Source of the DNA: an uncultured Akkermansia sp.
GTDB taxonomy: Bacteria > Verrucomicrobiota > Verrucomicrobiia > Verrucomicrobiales > Akkermansiaceae
DNA: 64,000 nt
Reading direction: 5' to 3'
Assembly (NCBI GenBank): GCA_944390825.1
Contig: CALXRG010000010.1
Coordinates: forward strand, 29,595 to 93,594
Each line of letters opens with the position of its first letter. The first letter of the stretch is position 1. Shown here one piece after another: positions 9,069-17,532 of this stretch. The notes below the pieces were generated by a model. The model was not told the DNA's origin. It saw nothing but the letters and a program-made list of their open reading frames with translations, and made no database searches. Both the position numbers and the translations under genes were made by a program.

Positions 9069-9436
9069 GAACGTGAGGGCTGGTTGGCGATGGTATTTTG
9101 CATCTCGCTGAACGTGTCGCGGAAAGCCGAGAGACGATCCCGAAGCCGCAGCAGATTGACGTTGGCCTCGTGAACAGCATCCTGTTGCTTGGTCAGGTTC
9201 CGCTGCATATCCGCTACTTGCTGCTGGCGTGTTTTGATATCGTCCTCCAGGTTAGGGGTATCCTCACCGGCGCGACGGAGCATAGTTTCCATCTCGGTGA
9301 TTTCTGTCTTGAGTCGTTCGTTGAGAGTTTGAAGCTCTTCGAGCCGTTGGGGATCCGTGGCCTGTGGTTTGCAGCCGGCACTGAGACAGAGCAAAAGCCC
9401 GATACCCGGCAAGAAGACGTTAGGTAAAATTTTCAC
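9065..9436 (-). CDS. Small lipoprotein with coiled coil
   Basis: A 123-aa protein with an N-terminal hydrophobic stretch (about 7-19) ending in LSAGC, a plausible lipobox with Cys about 22, then a Glu/Gln/Arg-rich coiled coil to the C-terminus. GTG at 9436 was chosen: it gives a clean signal peptide, and TTGACG-17-GAATAT ends 6 nt before it. The same spot also has an AAGGGA stretch that could serve as a ribosome site for a longer message, but it lies inside the promoter. The stop overlaps the start of the membrane coiled-coil gene, implying a paired role. It could be a small envelope scaffold; no enzyme motif is seen. Confidence 0.75.
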   Translation of the reverse strand: MKILPNVFLPGIGLLLCLSAGCKPQATDPQRLEELQTLNERLKTEITEMETMLRRAGEDTPNLEDDIKTRQQQVADMQRNLTKQQDAVHEANVNLLRLRDRLSAFRDTFSEMQNTIANQPSRS

Positions 9437-9442
9437 GCGACA

Positions 9443-9471
9443 ATATTCCCTTATTTGAAGGCCTTCGTCAA
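9443..9471 (-). promoter_or_regulatory. Promoter of the lipoprotein operon, leaderless type
   Basis: Minus strand TTGACG (9471-9466), 17 nt, GAATAT (9448-9443). The -10 box ends 6 nt before the GTG start at 9436. Confidence 0.6.
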
Positions 9472-9622
9472 GCACGGAATTCGTCAGGCTTCGATTCGGA
9501 ACAGGGCGTACGGTGCTTCCTCGGATGCTTTCTGTTCCGGCTTATCCCTGCTCGGCTCTGACAAAGACGCCTCCGCTCATGGCGTGAAGAATGGCGTGAA
9601 ATGACAAGCGGCACTCAGAATC

Positions 9623-9656
9623 AAAAGCCGTACCCGGCTCATGAGACGGGTACGGC
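9623..9656 (-). terminator. Terminator of tRNA-Arg
   Basis: A perfect 10-bp stem (9627-9636 with 9647-9656, 10-nt loop) is followed on the minus strand by TTTTGATT. It begins 8 nt past the 3' end of the tRNA. Confidence 0.8.
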
Positions 9657-9663
9657 GTGAAGA

Positions 9664-9735
9664 TAGCCCCGGCGGGAATCGAACCCACATCGAAGGTACC
9701 GGAAACCTTTGTCCTATCCATTGAACGACGGAGCC
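9664..9735 (-). tRNA. tRNA-Arg(CCG)
   Basis: A 72-nt cloverleaf. Acceptor GGCTCCG pairs with CGGGGCT (one G-U at the end), the D stem is GTTC/GGAC, and the anticodon arm AAGGT-TTCCGGT-ACCTT gives anticodon CCG (codon CGG). The T arm has GGTTCGATTC. CCA is not encoded. It has its own promoter and terminator. Confidence 0.93.
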
Positions 9736-9748
9736 GCAAAGCACGGGC

Positions 9749-9777
9749 AGGTTAGCACAAATGTGTGGATCAGTCAA
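9749..9777 (-). promoter_or_regulatory. tRNA-Arg promoter
   Basis: Minus strand TTGACT (9777-9772), 17 nt, TAACCT (9754-9749) preceded by TGC. The tRNA 5' end is 13 nt downstream. Confidence 0.7.
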
Positions 9778-9928
9778 GCCGTAATTTGCAGGTTATCCTC
9801 GAGCAGCGCATCTTATTATTTGACTATGTGAGAGGAAAAGAAATACATCGGCATGAAGTCTATGGCGGAGAATGCACACAAGGTGTGTCATACGGTGGTC
9901 CTTTGCTCAAAACGTTCCAAAAGCTTTC

Positions 9929-9956
9929 TTGACATTTCAGAAGGGATTGTTAAAAT
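9929..9956 (+). promoter_or_regulatory. ompH promoter
   Basis: TTGACA (9929-9934), 16 nt, TAAAAT (9951-9956). It predicts a leader of about 20 nt before the ATG at 9984. Confidence 0.7.
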
Positions 9957-9983
9957 GAGCACCGTCATACGTACATACACACC

Positions 9984-10661
9984 ATGAAGTTCCCGATTAT
10001 TACGACCGCTGCACTTTCCCTGTGCGCCATTGCCACGTCCGTTCAAGCTGAGATCAAGGTTGCTTCTGTCAACGTGGTGGAGACCTATACCATGTTCTAC
10101 AAGCGCTTCAATACGGAGGAGGAGTTGCAGAAGCAGGCTGCCACCATCCGCGACGAACTTAAGGAGCGCCAGGATAAGCTCCAGAATCTCCAGGAGGAGG
10201 CTAAGGCTATTGCCGCTCAGAATGACCCGAGTCTCTCGGAGGCGAAGGTGAGCAAACTGCGTGAGGAGTACAACCGCAAGGTCAACCAGCTCCAGGCGAT
10301 GAACAATGAGTTCCAGGATTTTGCCAAGCGCAGGGAAGTAGCATTCAATACGTTCAGGGAGAACCAGATGCGCCTGCTTTTCCAGGACATTCAGAAGGCT
10401 CTGAAGGAGGTTTCGGAGAAGGGCAATTATGACCTTGTCATTAATTCTGGGGCAGTTTCGCCGCAGAGCGGCTTCAATGCGCTCACGGAGGTGTTCCCCT
10501 ATGTGAAGAGCTCTCTGGATATTACCCCCGAGGTGATCAAAATCCTCAATGCTGACGCTCCCGAAGGATTTAATCCTGAGGCCGAACTCAAGAAGGCCGC
10601 CGAGGCTGCTCAGCAGGCTGCCCAACAGGCTGCCGGCCAAGCAAGCCCCGCAGCGAACTGA
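9984..10661 (+). CDS. OmpH/Skp-family periplasmic chaperone
   Basis: A 225-aa secreted protein. The signal peptide MKFPIITTAALSLCAIATSVQA is followed by IKVASVNVVETY, the usual first strand of Skp-type chaperones, then a long charged coiled coil (about 45-130), the YDLVINSGAVSP strand (about 152-163), and an Ala/Gln-rich tail. Skp-type proteins hold unfolded outer-membrane proteins as trimers. lpxD follows after 46 nt; ompH-lpxD adjacency is conserved in many Gram-negatives (usually with bamA upstream, not present here). The Ala/Gln repeats at the C-terminus are probably unstructured. Confidence 0.87.
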   Translation: MKFPIITTAALSLCAIATSVQAEIKVASVNVVETYTMFYKRFNTEEELQKQAATIRDELKERQDKLQNLQEEAKAIAAQNDPSLSEAKVSKLREEYNRKVNQLQAMNNEFQDFAKRREVAFNTFRENQMRLLFQDIQKALKEVSEKGNYDLVINSGAVSPQSGFNALTEVFPYVKSSLDITPEVIKILNADAPEGFNPEAELKKAAEAAQQAAQQAAGQASPAAN

Positions 10662-10707
10662 AAAAATTAACGCTCCTTATCCCCCCCGCCTTGCGTGAGT
10701 CTCTCCC

Positions 10708-11787
10708 ATGAATCTGACCATCAATGACGTTCTCAGGCTGACCGGGGGCAAGCTTCTCGTTCCTGCAACTCCGGAGGTGCAAATCTCCGGAGTTGCTACG
10801 CTCGCAGAAGCTCGCTCCGGTGAGGTTTCCTTCCTCGGCAACGAAAAGTACTACCATGATTTCCTGGCGACTCAAGCGTCGCTGGTTCTTGTGCCCCCTG
10901 GCTTGCCCCAGCATCCTGAGGGAGTGGCCCTCATCGAGGTAGAGAATCCTTCACTCGCATTCAACGCCCTTGTGGATCATTTTATGAAGTCGGCCAACGA
11001 CTTTGTGCCAGGCGTCTCTCCCCAGGCTTGGGTTGATCAGACGGCCAAGTTGGATCCAACCAAGGTACGGGTGTCACCGGGCGCGGTGATTGAGGCGGGA
11101 GCAGTCATCGGCGACGGCTCGGATATTGGGCCGGGCTGCGTCATTGGGAAAGGTGCCGTGCTGGGCAACGATTGCAAGCTTCATGCCCGTGTCGTCATAC
11201 GGGAGCGTTGCATTCTGGGCAATCACGTTGTCATCCAGCCCGGAGCTGTTATCGGAGGTGACGGCTTTGGTTTCCTGCTTAACAAGGAGACCGGTCGCTA
11301 CGAGACGGTAGATCAGGTCGGCATTGTGGAAATCGGTGACAATGTTGACATCGGAGCCAATACCACCATTGACCGGGCCCGTTTTGGGCGGACGATTATC
11401 GGTGAAGGGTGCAAGATTGATAACCTGGTCATGATTGCACACAATGTGGAGATAGGCCCCCACACCGTTGTTGTTTCCCAAAGTGGCATTGCCGGCAGCA
11501 CGAAAGTTGGCCGTTACGTGACCATTGCCGCGCAGGTAGGTATTGCCGGGCATTTGAACATCGGCGACCAAGCGATTCTCGCAGCCCGGACGGGCGTCAT
11601 GAACGATTTGGAAGGCGGAAAGGCCTACTGGGGCGCTCCTGCTGCTCCTTTCAAGGAGGCAAGCATGCAGTACGCCGCAATCCGGAAACTCCCCTCTGCC
11701 GTCAAAGAGCTTAATGCGCTCAAAAAACAGGCTGCCGAAATCAAGGCTCTTATCGAGCAGGCCATTGGGCAGACCTCCCAAGACTGA
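10708..11787 (+). CDS. lpxD: UDP-3-O-acylglucosamine N-acyltransferase
   Basis: A 359-aa enzyme that adds the N-linked 3-hydroxyacyl chain from acyl-ACP to UDP-3-O-acyl-glucosamine, the third step of lipid A synthesis. The N-terminal uridine-binding domain (about 1-100) is followed by many imperfect left-handed beta-helix hexapeptides (about 105-310). IAHNVEIG at 243-250 contains the catalytic His245, and GGDGFGF (183-189) is the typical loop. A C-terminal helix (about 320-355) forms the trimer bundle. Co-transcription with ompH is likely because no separate promoter is seen; a strong terminator follows. Its presence shows the organism makes lipid A. Confidence 0.96.
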   Translation: MNLTINDVLRLTGGKLLVPATPEVQISGVATLAEARSGEVSFLGNEKYYHDFLATQASLVLVPPGLPQHPEGVALIEVENPSLAFNALVDHFMKSANDFVPGVSPQAWVDQTAKLDPTKVRVSPGAVIEAGAVIGDGSDIGPGCVIGKGAVLGNDCKLHARVVIRERCILGNHVVIQPGAVIGGDGFGFLLNKETGRYETVDQVGIVEIGDNVDIGANTTIDRARFGRTIIGEGCKIDNLVMIAHNVEIGPHTVVVSQSGIAGSTKVGRYVTIAAQVGIAGHLNIGDQAILAARTGVMNDLEGGKAYWGAPAAPFKEASMQYAAIRKLPSAVKELNALKKQAAEIKALIEQAIGQTSQD

Positions 11788-11831
11788 GCGTCCCATCGCC
11801 AGGGTAAACCTGCCCTGCTGTTTTCTCTGGG

Positions 11832-11868
11832 CACCTGCCGCGCTGCTTTGTGCGCCGGCAGGTGTTTT
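11832..11868 (+). terminator. Terminator after lpxD
   Basis: A 9-bp stem CACCTGCCG (11832-11840) with CGGCAGGTG (11856-11864) is followed by TTTT. It lies between lpxD and a convergent gene. Confidence 0.8.
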
Positions 11869-11942
11869 CTGTGTGGTGGTAGTGCGTGATGCAACGAACG
11901 GTGCAGCCGTGGCAGTGCGCCCGGCGGCGGCGTTGCAATTGA

Positions 11943-12425
11943 TTACTTATGAGGCGAAAAGGAGATGGCCATGATAAATGCTGCATCCGGGATGTCATGA
12001 CCATCCTCTGCCTGCATGGATATCGCGCCGGTTTCGTCCGTTGAAACGCTGGCCATTCCCGGGAAGAGCCTCAGCAAGGGCAGAAGCTCCGAGACCTGAG
12101 TGATTTTCTCCAACCACTGCTGCATGGCGGTGTCCACCCGGCGCTGGAGGGGAGCCCGATCATAGGCATCTGCCCACTTGCGCAGTTCTTTTCCGGAGTA
12201 GGACGACAAGCCGTCAGCAGTCAGTTGCCTGGCAAGAACACCTGCGGGTATGAGCTCGCAAAGAATGTCAGCATCATGCAGGTATCCGGCCTTTACTTCG
12301 CCACTTTTTGTCATGATAACAGCGTCACAGGGAGACATGGAATTAAGCTCGATGATGGCTTGGGTCAGCGCATCCTGACCAATTTCAAACGCAGGATGCC
12401 TTACCGCAGAATAATCAATTTTCAT
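11943..12425 (-). CDS. Unknown 160-aa protein
   Basis: Not recognised. The protein has no signal peptide or membrane helix. It begins MKIDYSAVRHPAFEIGQDAL; the middle (about 70-120) is rich in charged helices, and the end has a strand-like AAFIMAISFSP. The start at 12425 rests on TTGCGG-17-TATACT ending 7 nt upstream; the 34 codons of open frame further upstream are rejected for that reason. It diverges from the thioredoxin-fold gene at 12627, with the two start codons about 200 nt apart. It ends close to the lpxD terminator. Confidence 0.65.
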   Translation of the reverse strand: MKIDYSAVRHPAFEIGQDALTQAIIELNSMSPCDAVIMTKSGEVKAGYLHDADILCELIPAGVLARQLTADGLSSYSGKELRKWADAYDRAPLQRRVDTAMQQWLEKITQVSELLPLLRLFPGMASVSTDETGAISMQAEDGHDIPDAAFIMAISFSPHK

Positions 12426-12432
12426 AGGGGGG

Positions 12433-12461
12433 AGTATATGTTGCAGGGGCCTGTACCGCAA
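12433..12461 (-). promoter_or_regulatory. Promoter of the 160-aa protein, leaderless type
   Basis: Minus strand TTGCGG (12461-12456), 17 nt, TATACT (12438-12433), 7 nt before the ATG at 12425. Confidence 0.65.
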
Positions 12462-12591
12462 GACATTTTCCAGACGACGTGCGAATTTTTCGGGTGGCAG
12501 GTGACATCCCCTACAGAGTTCCTGCACTTTTGCAGTTTTACAGCCGCCGCAAACCTGCTTTCCCAGCCTGAGGCGATGCCAGCTTTTGCGC

Positions 12592-12620
12592 TTGCTATGG
12601 AGTCATCCCCTGCCTATAAT
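12592..12620 (+). promoter_or_regulatory. Promoter of the thioredoxin-fold gene, leaderless type
   Basis: TTGCTA (12592-12597), 17 nt, consensus TATAAT (12615-12620). Six nt separate it from the ATG at 12627, so the A of the ATG is close to +1. Confidence 0.75.
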
Positions 12621-12626
12621 GCCCGC

Positions 12627-14132
12627 ATGAAGAGTCGCTATGCTTACGCGCTGTGTGCACTGCTTGCTGCAGCATCCTCCATGCCTGCGGCAGCCACGGA
12701 GGATGCCATGAAGGCTGCCCTGGGCCACTGGGAGCAGGAAATGGCCGAGTACCGGGCAGCATTGAGCAGCGCCCAGTCGGATGAAGCCAGGTCGGAGATC
12801 AAGGCGCCCGATGGCAAGGGCGTCGGTAAAGAACTTTGGAAAGCAATTTCCGGTAAAACAGGAACGCGCAAAAAAGTGATTCAGGGGACCAAGGGCCCCG
12901 CTCTGGAGAGTGTGGAGGAACGCGTGCTGACGGTGCCGACGTATGAGTTCGAGGAAAAATGGGCGGCTCCGGCCGTGGTGTGGTTCCTGGAAAGGCCTCA
13001 GGTGCTGGTGGAGGTTTTCGAGGGGAAACCCTCCCGGCTGGCGGGTATCGTGGAGGCTCTATGGGACGCAGTGCAGGAAAAACACTATGACAGTCCCCTG
13101 ATGGCCAGGATATGCCACCTGATTGCGGCCAAGCCGGATGTACAGCGCTACGAAATGCTCAAGAAAATCTACCTGAGGAATACCGACAGCAATGCTCGGG
13201 GCTGCGCAGCCATGGGGATGAGTATCATGCTCGGTAATCCCATGGTATCGAGTGCAGAAGGCAGCGATGCCATGGCTATGAACAAGCGGCTCTATTATCT
13301 GAAGCAGGCGCTGACTCTCACGGATGATAATACGGCCTTCGGCGATATTTCCCTGAGCGAGGCTGCCAGCAATCAGACCTACATCATACGCCACCTCACG
13401 AAGGGGCAGACGCCTCCCCTAGTTACGATGAGTACGGTGGATGGGCAGAAGGCATCGTTTCCGGTGAAGGGTGTTCCTTCGGTCTTGTTTTTCTGGCATC
13501 CGTCCGAGCAGATTGGTACAGATATTGTTGCAAAGCATCAGAGCCTCAAGAAACAGTTCCCCTCTCTTCAGTTCCTGCCGGTTACGGCGCATCCCCTCGA
13601 TGACCAGCTCTTCCGGGAAGATCTCAAGACCCTTGGTATTCCTTTCACCTATGTGGATGACGAGCAGGGAAGCATATCTCTTGCCTACCGGGTTTCCATG
13701 CTGCCACTGGCAGTTTTCGCAGATGCGCGGGGCGATATTTTGTACATCGGGTATCCCGATATCAAGTTGCAGACCGCACTGGATTCTTATTTCCGGAGTC
13801 TCCCGGCCAGCCACACTTCGACCGGAAGCGCCAATGTTGGCAGTGGCGGTCAGGAGGAGGTGCTGATTCAGCCCGGCTCCCGACCATCCGCTTTGCCAGC
13901 CCACCCGCAATCGTCTCAACCCTCATCTGTCCAATCCGGAGAAACCAGCGAGCCGGCCCCGGCAGGTGCCGCCTCTCCTGCTCCTGCCGGAACCGACAGC
14001 ACTGACGCAGTGGGGACAGAGGCTGCACCGCAGGCGGGCGCGGCCCCTCAGTCACCTCCTGCGGAGCAGTCAACAGAAGGCAACAGCGGAGCCGATGCTC
14101 CTCCCCCGTTGCGGCCGATGCCTTCTTTCTAG
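12627..14132 (+). CDS. Secreted protein with thioredoxin-like domain lacking CxxC
   Basis: A 501-aa exported protein. A signal peptide (MKSRYAYALCALLAAASSMPAAA) is followed by a helical region (about 25-270) and then a TlpA/AhpC-like thioredoxin fold: PPLVTMSTVDGQKASFPVKG, the strand SVLFFWHPSEQ (about 288-298), the VDDEQGSISLAYRVSMLPLAVFADARGDILYIGY block with the cis-Pro segment, and a final helix. The usual WCxxC after the first strand is WHPSEQ, so thiol-disulfide chemistry is not expected. About 395-501 is a Pro/Ala/Ser/Gln-rich tail. The start is fixed by the promoter 6 nt upstream and the signal peptide. It may act as a periplasmic scaffold or a sensor of folding; the partner is unknown. 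Confidence 0.75.
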   Translation: MKSRYAYALCALLAAASSMPAAATEDAMKAALGHWEQEMAEYRAALSSAQSDEARSEIKAPDGKGVGKELWKAISGKTGTRKKVIQGTKGPALESVEERVLTVPTYEFEEKWAAPAVVWFLERPQVLVEVFEGKPSRLAGIVEALWDAVQEKHYDSPLMARICHLIAAKPDVQRYEMLKKIYLRNTDSNARGCAAMGMSIMLGNPMVSSAEGSDAMAMNKRLYYLKQALTLTDDNTAFGDISLSEAASNQTYIIRHLTKGQTPPLVTMSTVDGQKASFPVKGVPSVLFFWHPSEQIGTDIVAKHQSLKKQFPSLQFLPVTAHPLDDQLFREDLKTLGIPFTYVDDEQGSISLAYRVSMLPLAVFADARGDILYIGYPDIKLQTALDSYFRSLPASHTSTGSANVGSGGQEEVLIQPGSRPSALPAHPQSSQPSSVQSGETSEPAPAGAASPAPAGTDSTDAVGTEAAPQAGAAPQSPPAEQSTEGNSGADAPPPLRPMPSF

Positions 14133-14185
14133 GCGCAGAGGTGTATGGGTTGCCCCTGCAAAAGATCTTCGTGTCTTCCCCTGCT

Positions 14186-14229
14186 CTTCTTCACGCGGGC
14201 ACGGGTACTTCTTCACGTGGGCACGGGTA
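14186..14229. repeat. Two copies of a 22-bp repeat
   Basis: Copies 14186-14207 and 14208-14229 differ at one position and contain cttcttcacg and gggcacgggta. They lie between the 12627 gene and dapA, just upstream of the dapA promoter. Confidence 0.85.
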
Positions 14230-14272
14230 ACTTCCGACGTGAGCAGGGGCGCGGGGATGCCCCAAAAAAGGC

Positions 14273-14300
14273 GTGACAAAACCGCCCGATATGCTAGAAT
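14273..14300 (+). promoter_or_regulatory. dapA promoter, near-leaderless
   Basis: GTGACA (14273-14278), 16 nt, TAGAAT (14295-14300) preceded by TGC; 11 nt to the ATG at 14312, giving a leader of only about 4 nt. Confidence 0.65.
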
Positions 14301-14311
14301 ACAGCCGAGCT

Positions 14312-15193
14312 ATGAAATACCAAGGACTCTACACCGCTATTGTGACACCTTTCCGCAACGGAGAAGTCGATGTTGATGCATTCAAAGCGCTGGTAGAAGC
14401 ACAAATCAAAGGCGGCGTGACCGGTATCGTGCCCGTAGGCACCACGGGAGAATCACCTACGCTGAGTCATGCGGAACACATGGAAGTGATCCGCCTCGCT
14501 ATTGAATTTGCTGCTGGTCGCTGCCAGGTGATCGCAGGCACTGGTTCCAATTCCACGAGTGAGGCCATTGCAATGACTCGTGAAGCCGCCGCCATGGGCG
14601 CTGACGGCACCTTGCAGGTTTGCCCGTACTACAACAAGCCCAGTCAGGAGGGGCTCTACCAGCATTTCAAAGCCATCGCAGAGTGCTCCGATCTCCCGGT
14701 GATCCTCTACAGCATCCCCGGGCGAAGCGGCGTAGAAATTGCTGTTGATACGGTTGTGCGACTGGCCCGGGATTGCCCGACGGTCGTCGCCATCAAAGAG
14801 GCCGGTGGCAGCGTGGAGCGCGTCAACCAGCTGGTACAGGCATTGCCCTCTGACTTTGCCGTTCTGAGTGGCGATGACGGCCTGACGGTGCCTTTCATCT
14901 CGTGCGGCGCCGTAGGCCTCGTGTCCGTCACAGCCAACGTAGCTCCGGCTCAAATGAAAGAGCTCGTCGATGCAGCACTCGCCGGCGATGGCCACCGTGC
15001 CCAAGCCCTGCAGAAAAAGTATTACCCCCTGATGAAGGGCCTGATGAGCATGGATGTGAACCCTGTGCCTATCAAAGCAGCATTGGCATTGCGCGGCGAT
15101 ATGAGCTGGGAGCTGCGTCTTCCTCTTGCGCCGCTGGCTGAGGAAAAACGAGGCAAACTCGCTGAGCTGCTTCGCAGCTTTGACCTTCTGTAA
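14312..15193 (+). CDS. dapA: 4-hydroxy-tetrahydrodipicolinate synthase
   Basis: A 293-aa class I aldolase condensing pyruvate and aspartate semialdehyde, the first committed step to DAP and lysine. GTTGESPTL (43-51) carries the conserved Thr pair, YYNKPSQEG (107-115) holds the Tyr of the proton relay, and VAIKEAGG (159-166) contains the Schiff-base Lys162. Length matches the family. The ATG at 14312 gives the standard N-terminus (YQGLYTAIVTPF) and lies just after the promoter. dapB follows 49 nt later with its own promoter; lysA is at 58667. DAP is needed for Gram-negative peptidoglycan, so this gene is probably essential. Confidence 0.96.
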   Translation: MKYQGLYTAIVTPFRNGEVDVDAFKALVEAQIKGGVTGIVPVGTTGESPTLSHAEHMEVIRLAIEFAAGRCQVIAGTGSNSTSEAIAMTREAAAMGADGTLQVCPYYNKPSQEGLYQHFKAIAECSDLPVILYSIPGRSGVEIAVDTVVRLARDCPTVVAIKEAGGSVERVNQLVQALPSDFAVLSGDDGLTVPFISCGAVGLVSVTANVAPAQMKELVDAALAGDGHRAQALQKKYYPLMKGLMSMDVNPVPIKAALALRGDMSWELRLPLAPLAEEKRGKLAELLRSFDLL

Positions 15194-15202
15194 CTCCCGG
15201 GT

Positions 15203-15231
15203 TTGCGATCATTCCGCTTTGCACTCACAAT
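15203..15231 (+). promoter_or_regulatory. dapB promoter, near-leaderless
   Basis: TTGCGA (15203-15208), 17 nt, CACAAT (15226-15231); 11 nt to the first ATG at 15243. Confidence 0.5.
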
Positions 15232-15242
15232 ACAGTCGATTG

Positions 15243-15977
15243 ATGATGAATATTCTAGTTACCGGTATATCTGGCCGGATGGGCCAGGCCGTCAGGCAGG
15301 CCGTTGAGATGAATGCTCAGACTACCCTCACCTCGACGCATGACGTAGGGCAGGACGTTGCAGCCGCTATGAAGCAGGCGGACTGTGCAATCGATTTTTC
15401 CTTTCACGGCTTTACTCCCGAGCTGCTGGCTGTAGCCGTAGCGCAGGGGAAACCCCTCGTGATCGGCACCACGGGACACACCCCTGAGGAAAAGGCAGCC
15501 ATCACCGAAGCGTCAAGGCAAATCCCTATCGTGTTCGCATCGAACTACTCTGTGGGGGTCAACACGCTATTCTGGCTCACGCGCAAAGCGGCCCGCATCC
15601 TCCGGGATTACGACATTGAAATCGTCGAAATGCACCACCACCACAAACTGGATGCCCCCAGCGGCACCGCCCGTACCCTTTGCCAGATCGTATGCGAGGA
15701 AACGGGTATGGATGAAGATAAGGATGTGATGCACGGAAGAGAAGGTCTGGTCGGGGCCCGCCCCCAACGGCAGATCGGTATGCACTCCCTGCGTGGAGGC
15801 GATGTAGTGGGCGATCACACGGTAATCTTCGCTACCGAGGGCGAGCGTGTCGAGCTCACGCACAAGGCGTCCAGCCGCATGACTTTCGCCAGCGGAGCTG
15901 TCAGAGCAGCCCTTTGGCTGCAGGACAAGCCGGCAGGTCTGTATACGATGCAAGACGTGCTGGGCTTTACCGACTGA
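15243..15977 (+). CDS. dapB: 4-hydroxy-tetrahydrodipicolinate reductase
   Basis: A 244-aa NAD(P)H-dependent reductase, the second DAP-pathway step. The Rossmann start is ILVTGISGRMGQAV; the linker GTTGHTPEE and the catalytic block EMHHHHKLDAPSGTA (His and Lys of the active site) are intact. MLSLRGGDVVGDHTV-type sequence before the C-terminal part is present as HSLRGGDVVGDHTV. Two adjacent ATG codons (15243, 15246) could start it. It follows dapA and precedes folK by 13 nt, so dapB-folK-panB probably form one transcript. Confidence 0.95.
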   Translation: MMNILVTGISGRMGQAVRQAVEMNAQTTLTSTHDVGQDVAAAMKQADCAIDFSFHGFTPELLAVAVAQGKPLVIGTTGHTPEEKAAITEASRQIPIVFASNYSVGVNTLFWLTRKAARILRDYDIEIVEMHHHHKLDAPSGTARTLCQIVCEETGMDEDKDVMHGREGLVGARPQRQIGMHSLRGGDVVGDHTVIFATEGERVELTHKASSRMTFASGAVRAALWLQDKPAGLYTMQDVLGFTD

Positions 15978-15990
15978 GGAGCCTCAAAAC

Positions 15991-16503
15991 ATGCCCGGTA
16001 CGGACATTCACCTCGAGCGAGCCTACATTGCACTGGGTTCCAACGCCGGCAACAGACTCGAACTGCTCGAAAGCGCCTGCGATCTGCTAGCCGAGACCTT
16101 TGGTTCCCTGCGGCTCTCTCAGGTGTACGAGACGGAGCCCGTCGGCTGTCCAGAGGGCTCTCCACCCTTTTTGAACGCATGCGTCGGGGTGGAAACCAAC
16201 ATGAGTCCGCTCGAAATCCTGCATCGTTGTCAGGAAATTGAACAAGTGCTGGGAAGAAGGCGAAATGGGGTTTATGGCGCTCCCCGCACCTGCGATCTGG
16301 ACCTCATCTGTGTAGGGCAACAGCAGGTGAATACCTGCGAATTGATACTGCCCCACCCCCGCGCACATCTGCGAGCCTTCGTGCTGTACCCTCTGTGTGA
16401 TATAGACCCCATGCTCACCCTCCCCGGGCAAACGCAAACAGTTACCGAATTGAAGGAAAACCTGCCTGCGGACGGACCCGTGGTGACACCCTATCCCCTT
16501 TAA
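15991..16503 (+). CDS. folK: 6-hydroxymethyl-7,8-dihydropterin pyrophosphokinase
   Basis: A 170-aa enzyme transferring pyrophosphate from ATP to the pterin in folate synthesis. Landmarks are the start AYIALGSNAGNRLE, YETEPVG, FLNACVGVET, the ATP-binding CDLDLICVG, and LPHPRAHLRAFVLYPL. A GAGGAG ribosome site sits about 10 nt before the ATG, one of the few clear ones in this window. It lies between dapB and panB; panB makes the pantoate precursor from a folate-bound one-carbon unit, which offers a loose metabolic link. Confidence 0.95.
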   Translation: MPGTDIHLERAYIALGSNAGNRLELLESACDLLAETFGSLRLSQVYETEPVGCPEGSPPFLNACVGVETNMSPLEILHRCQEIEQVLGRRRNGVYGAPRTCDLDLICVGQQQVNTCELILPHPRAHLRAFVLYPLCDIDPMLTLPGQTQTVTELKENLPADGPVVTPYPL

Positions 16504-16516
16504 CAATCCCATTGCG

Positions 16517-17305
16517 ATGAACAGCAAAATTGCAGCAATCCTTGCCCGCAAGGGGCAATCGCCCATCTCTCAGATTACCGCCTATGACTACCCTACCGCC
16601 CGCCTGGTCGATGAGGCCGGGATTGATATGATCCTGGTGGGGGATTCTCTCGGCATGGTTATGCTGGGTTTCCCGGATACGACACACGTAACCCTGGATC
16701 ACATGCTGCACCACGGTGAAGCCGTGGCCCGGGCAGTCAAACACGCCTTGGTCGTGCTGGATATGCCTATCCACACCTATGACACCCCCGAGCAAGCGGT
16801 TCAGACAGCCAAGCGCATGATGCAAACCGGGGTCGATGCGGTTAAACTCGAAGGAGGTGCCGACAAGGAGGCCCACATCCGGGCGATTGTGGATGCAGGC
16901 ATACCCGTGCAAGCCCATATTGGGCTCTTGCCCCAGAAGATCAAGGAAGACGGCGGTTACAGCATGAAGGGAAAATCTGAAGAAGATGCGGCTCGTCTCA
17001 TGGCCGATATGCAAGCTGTCGTTCGGGCGGGGGCTTTTTCCATAGTAATCGAGTGCACGCGTCACCGTGTTGCGGCCGAAATTACCCGCGCATGCCCCGT
17101 GCCGACCATCGGCATCGGCAGTGGGCACGGCACATGCGATGGAGAGGTGGTGGTCTTCCATGATCTGGTGGGAGGCTATCCCTGGTTCGTACCGAGCTTT
17201 GCCTCACCGAAGGCCAACGTTGCAGCAGAGATTACCCGGGCTGTCACCGAGTGGGAAAAAGAACTGAGGATGCCGATTGCTCCTCCCCAAGCCCCCGAAG
17301 CCTGA
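16517..17305 (+). CDS. panB: 3-methyl-2-oxobutanoate hydroxymethyltransferase
   Basis: A 262-aa TIM-barrel enzyme that adds the hydroxymethyl group of methylene-tetrahydrofolate to ketoisovalerate, giving ketopantoate for coenzyme A. Conserved blocks: ITAYDYPTARLVDEAG, MILVGDSLGMVMLG with the Mg-binding Asp, VKLEGG, PVQAHIGLLPQ, and IECTRHRVAAEITRACPVPTIGIGSG with the catalytic Glu region. The gap after folK is 13 nt, so co-transcription is likely. A 396-nt gap with tandem repeats follows. Confidence 0.96.
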   Translation: MNSKIAAILARKGQSPISQITAYDYPTARLVDEAGIDMILVGDSLGMVMLGFPDTTHVTLDHMLHHGEAVARAVKHALVVLDMPIHTYDTPEQAVQTAKRMMQTGVDAVKLEGGADKEAHIRAIVDAGIPVQAHIGLLPQKIKEDGGYSMKGKSEEDAARLMADMQAVVRAGAFSIVIECTRHRVAAEITRACPVPTIGIGSGHGTCDGEVVVFHDLVGGYPWFVPSFASPKANVAAEITRAVTEWEKELRMPIAPPQAPEA

Positions 17306-17532
17306 CGTTTCTGAGGGCTGGTCTTTCACGGCAACGGGCATCCGGTGAACAGCGAATACCCCATGACGGGGCCCAGGTCCCGCATGCTGCGAAACATCAT
17401 CCGTGAAAGGGAGGGATGCCGCCTGCCCACCCCGGGGGAACAACCGGCCGCCGGAGCAATCCTCTCTGAAACAATAACGCTGTCAAGCCAGTGGTCTCGC
17501 TGCACAACCGTGCCTTCCCCGCCTCCCCGCGG

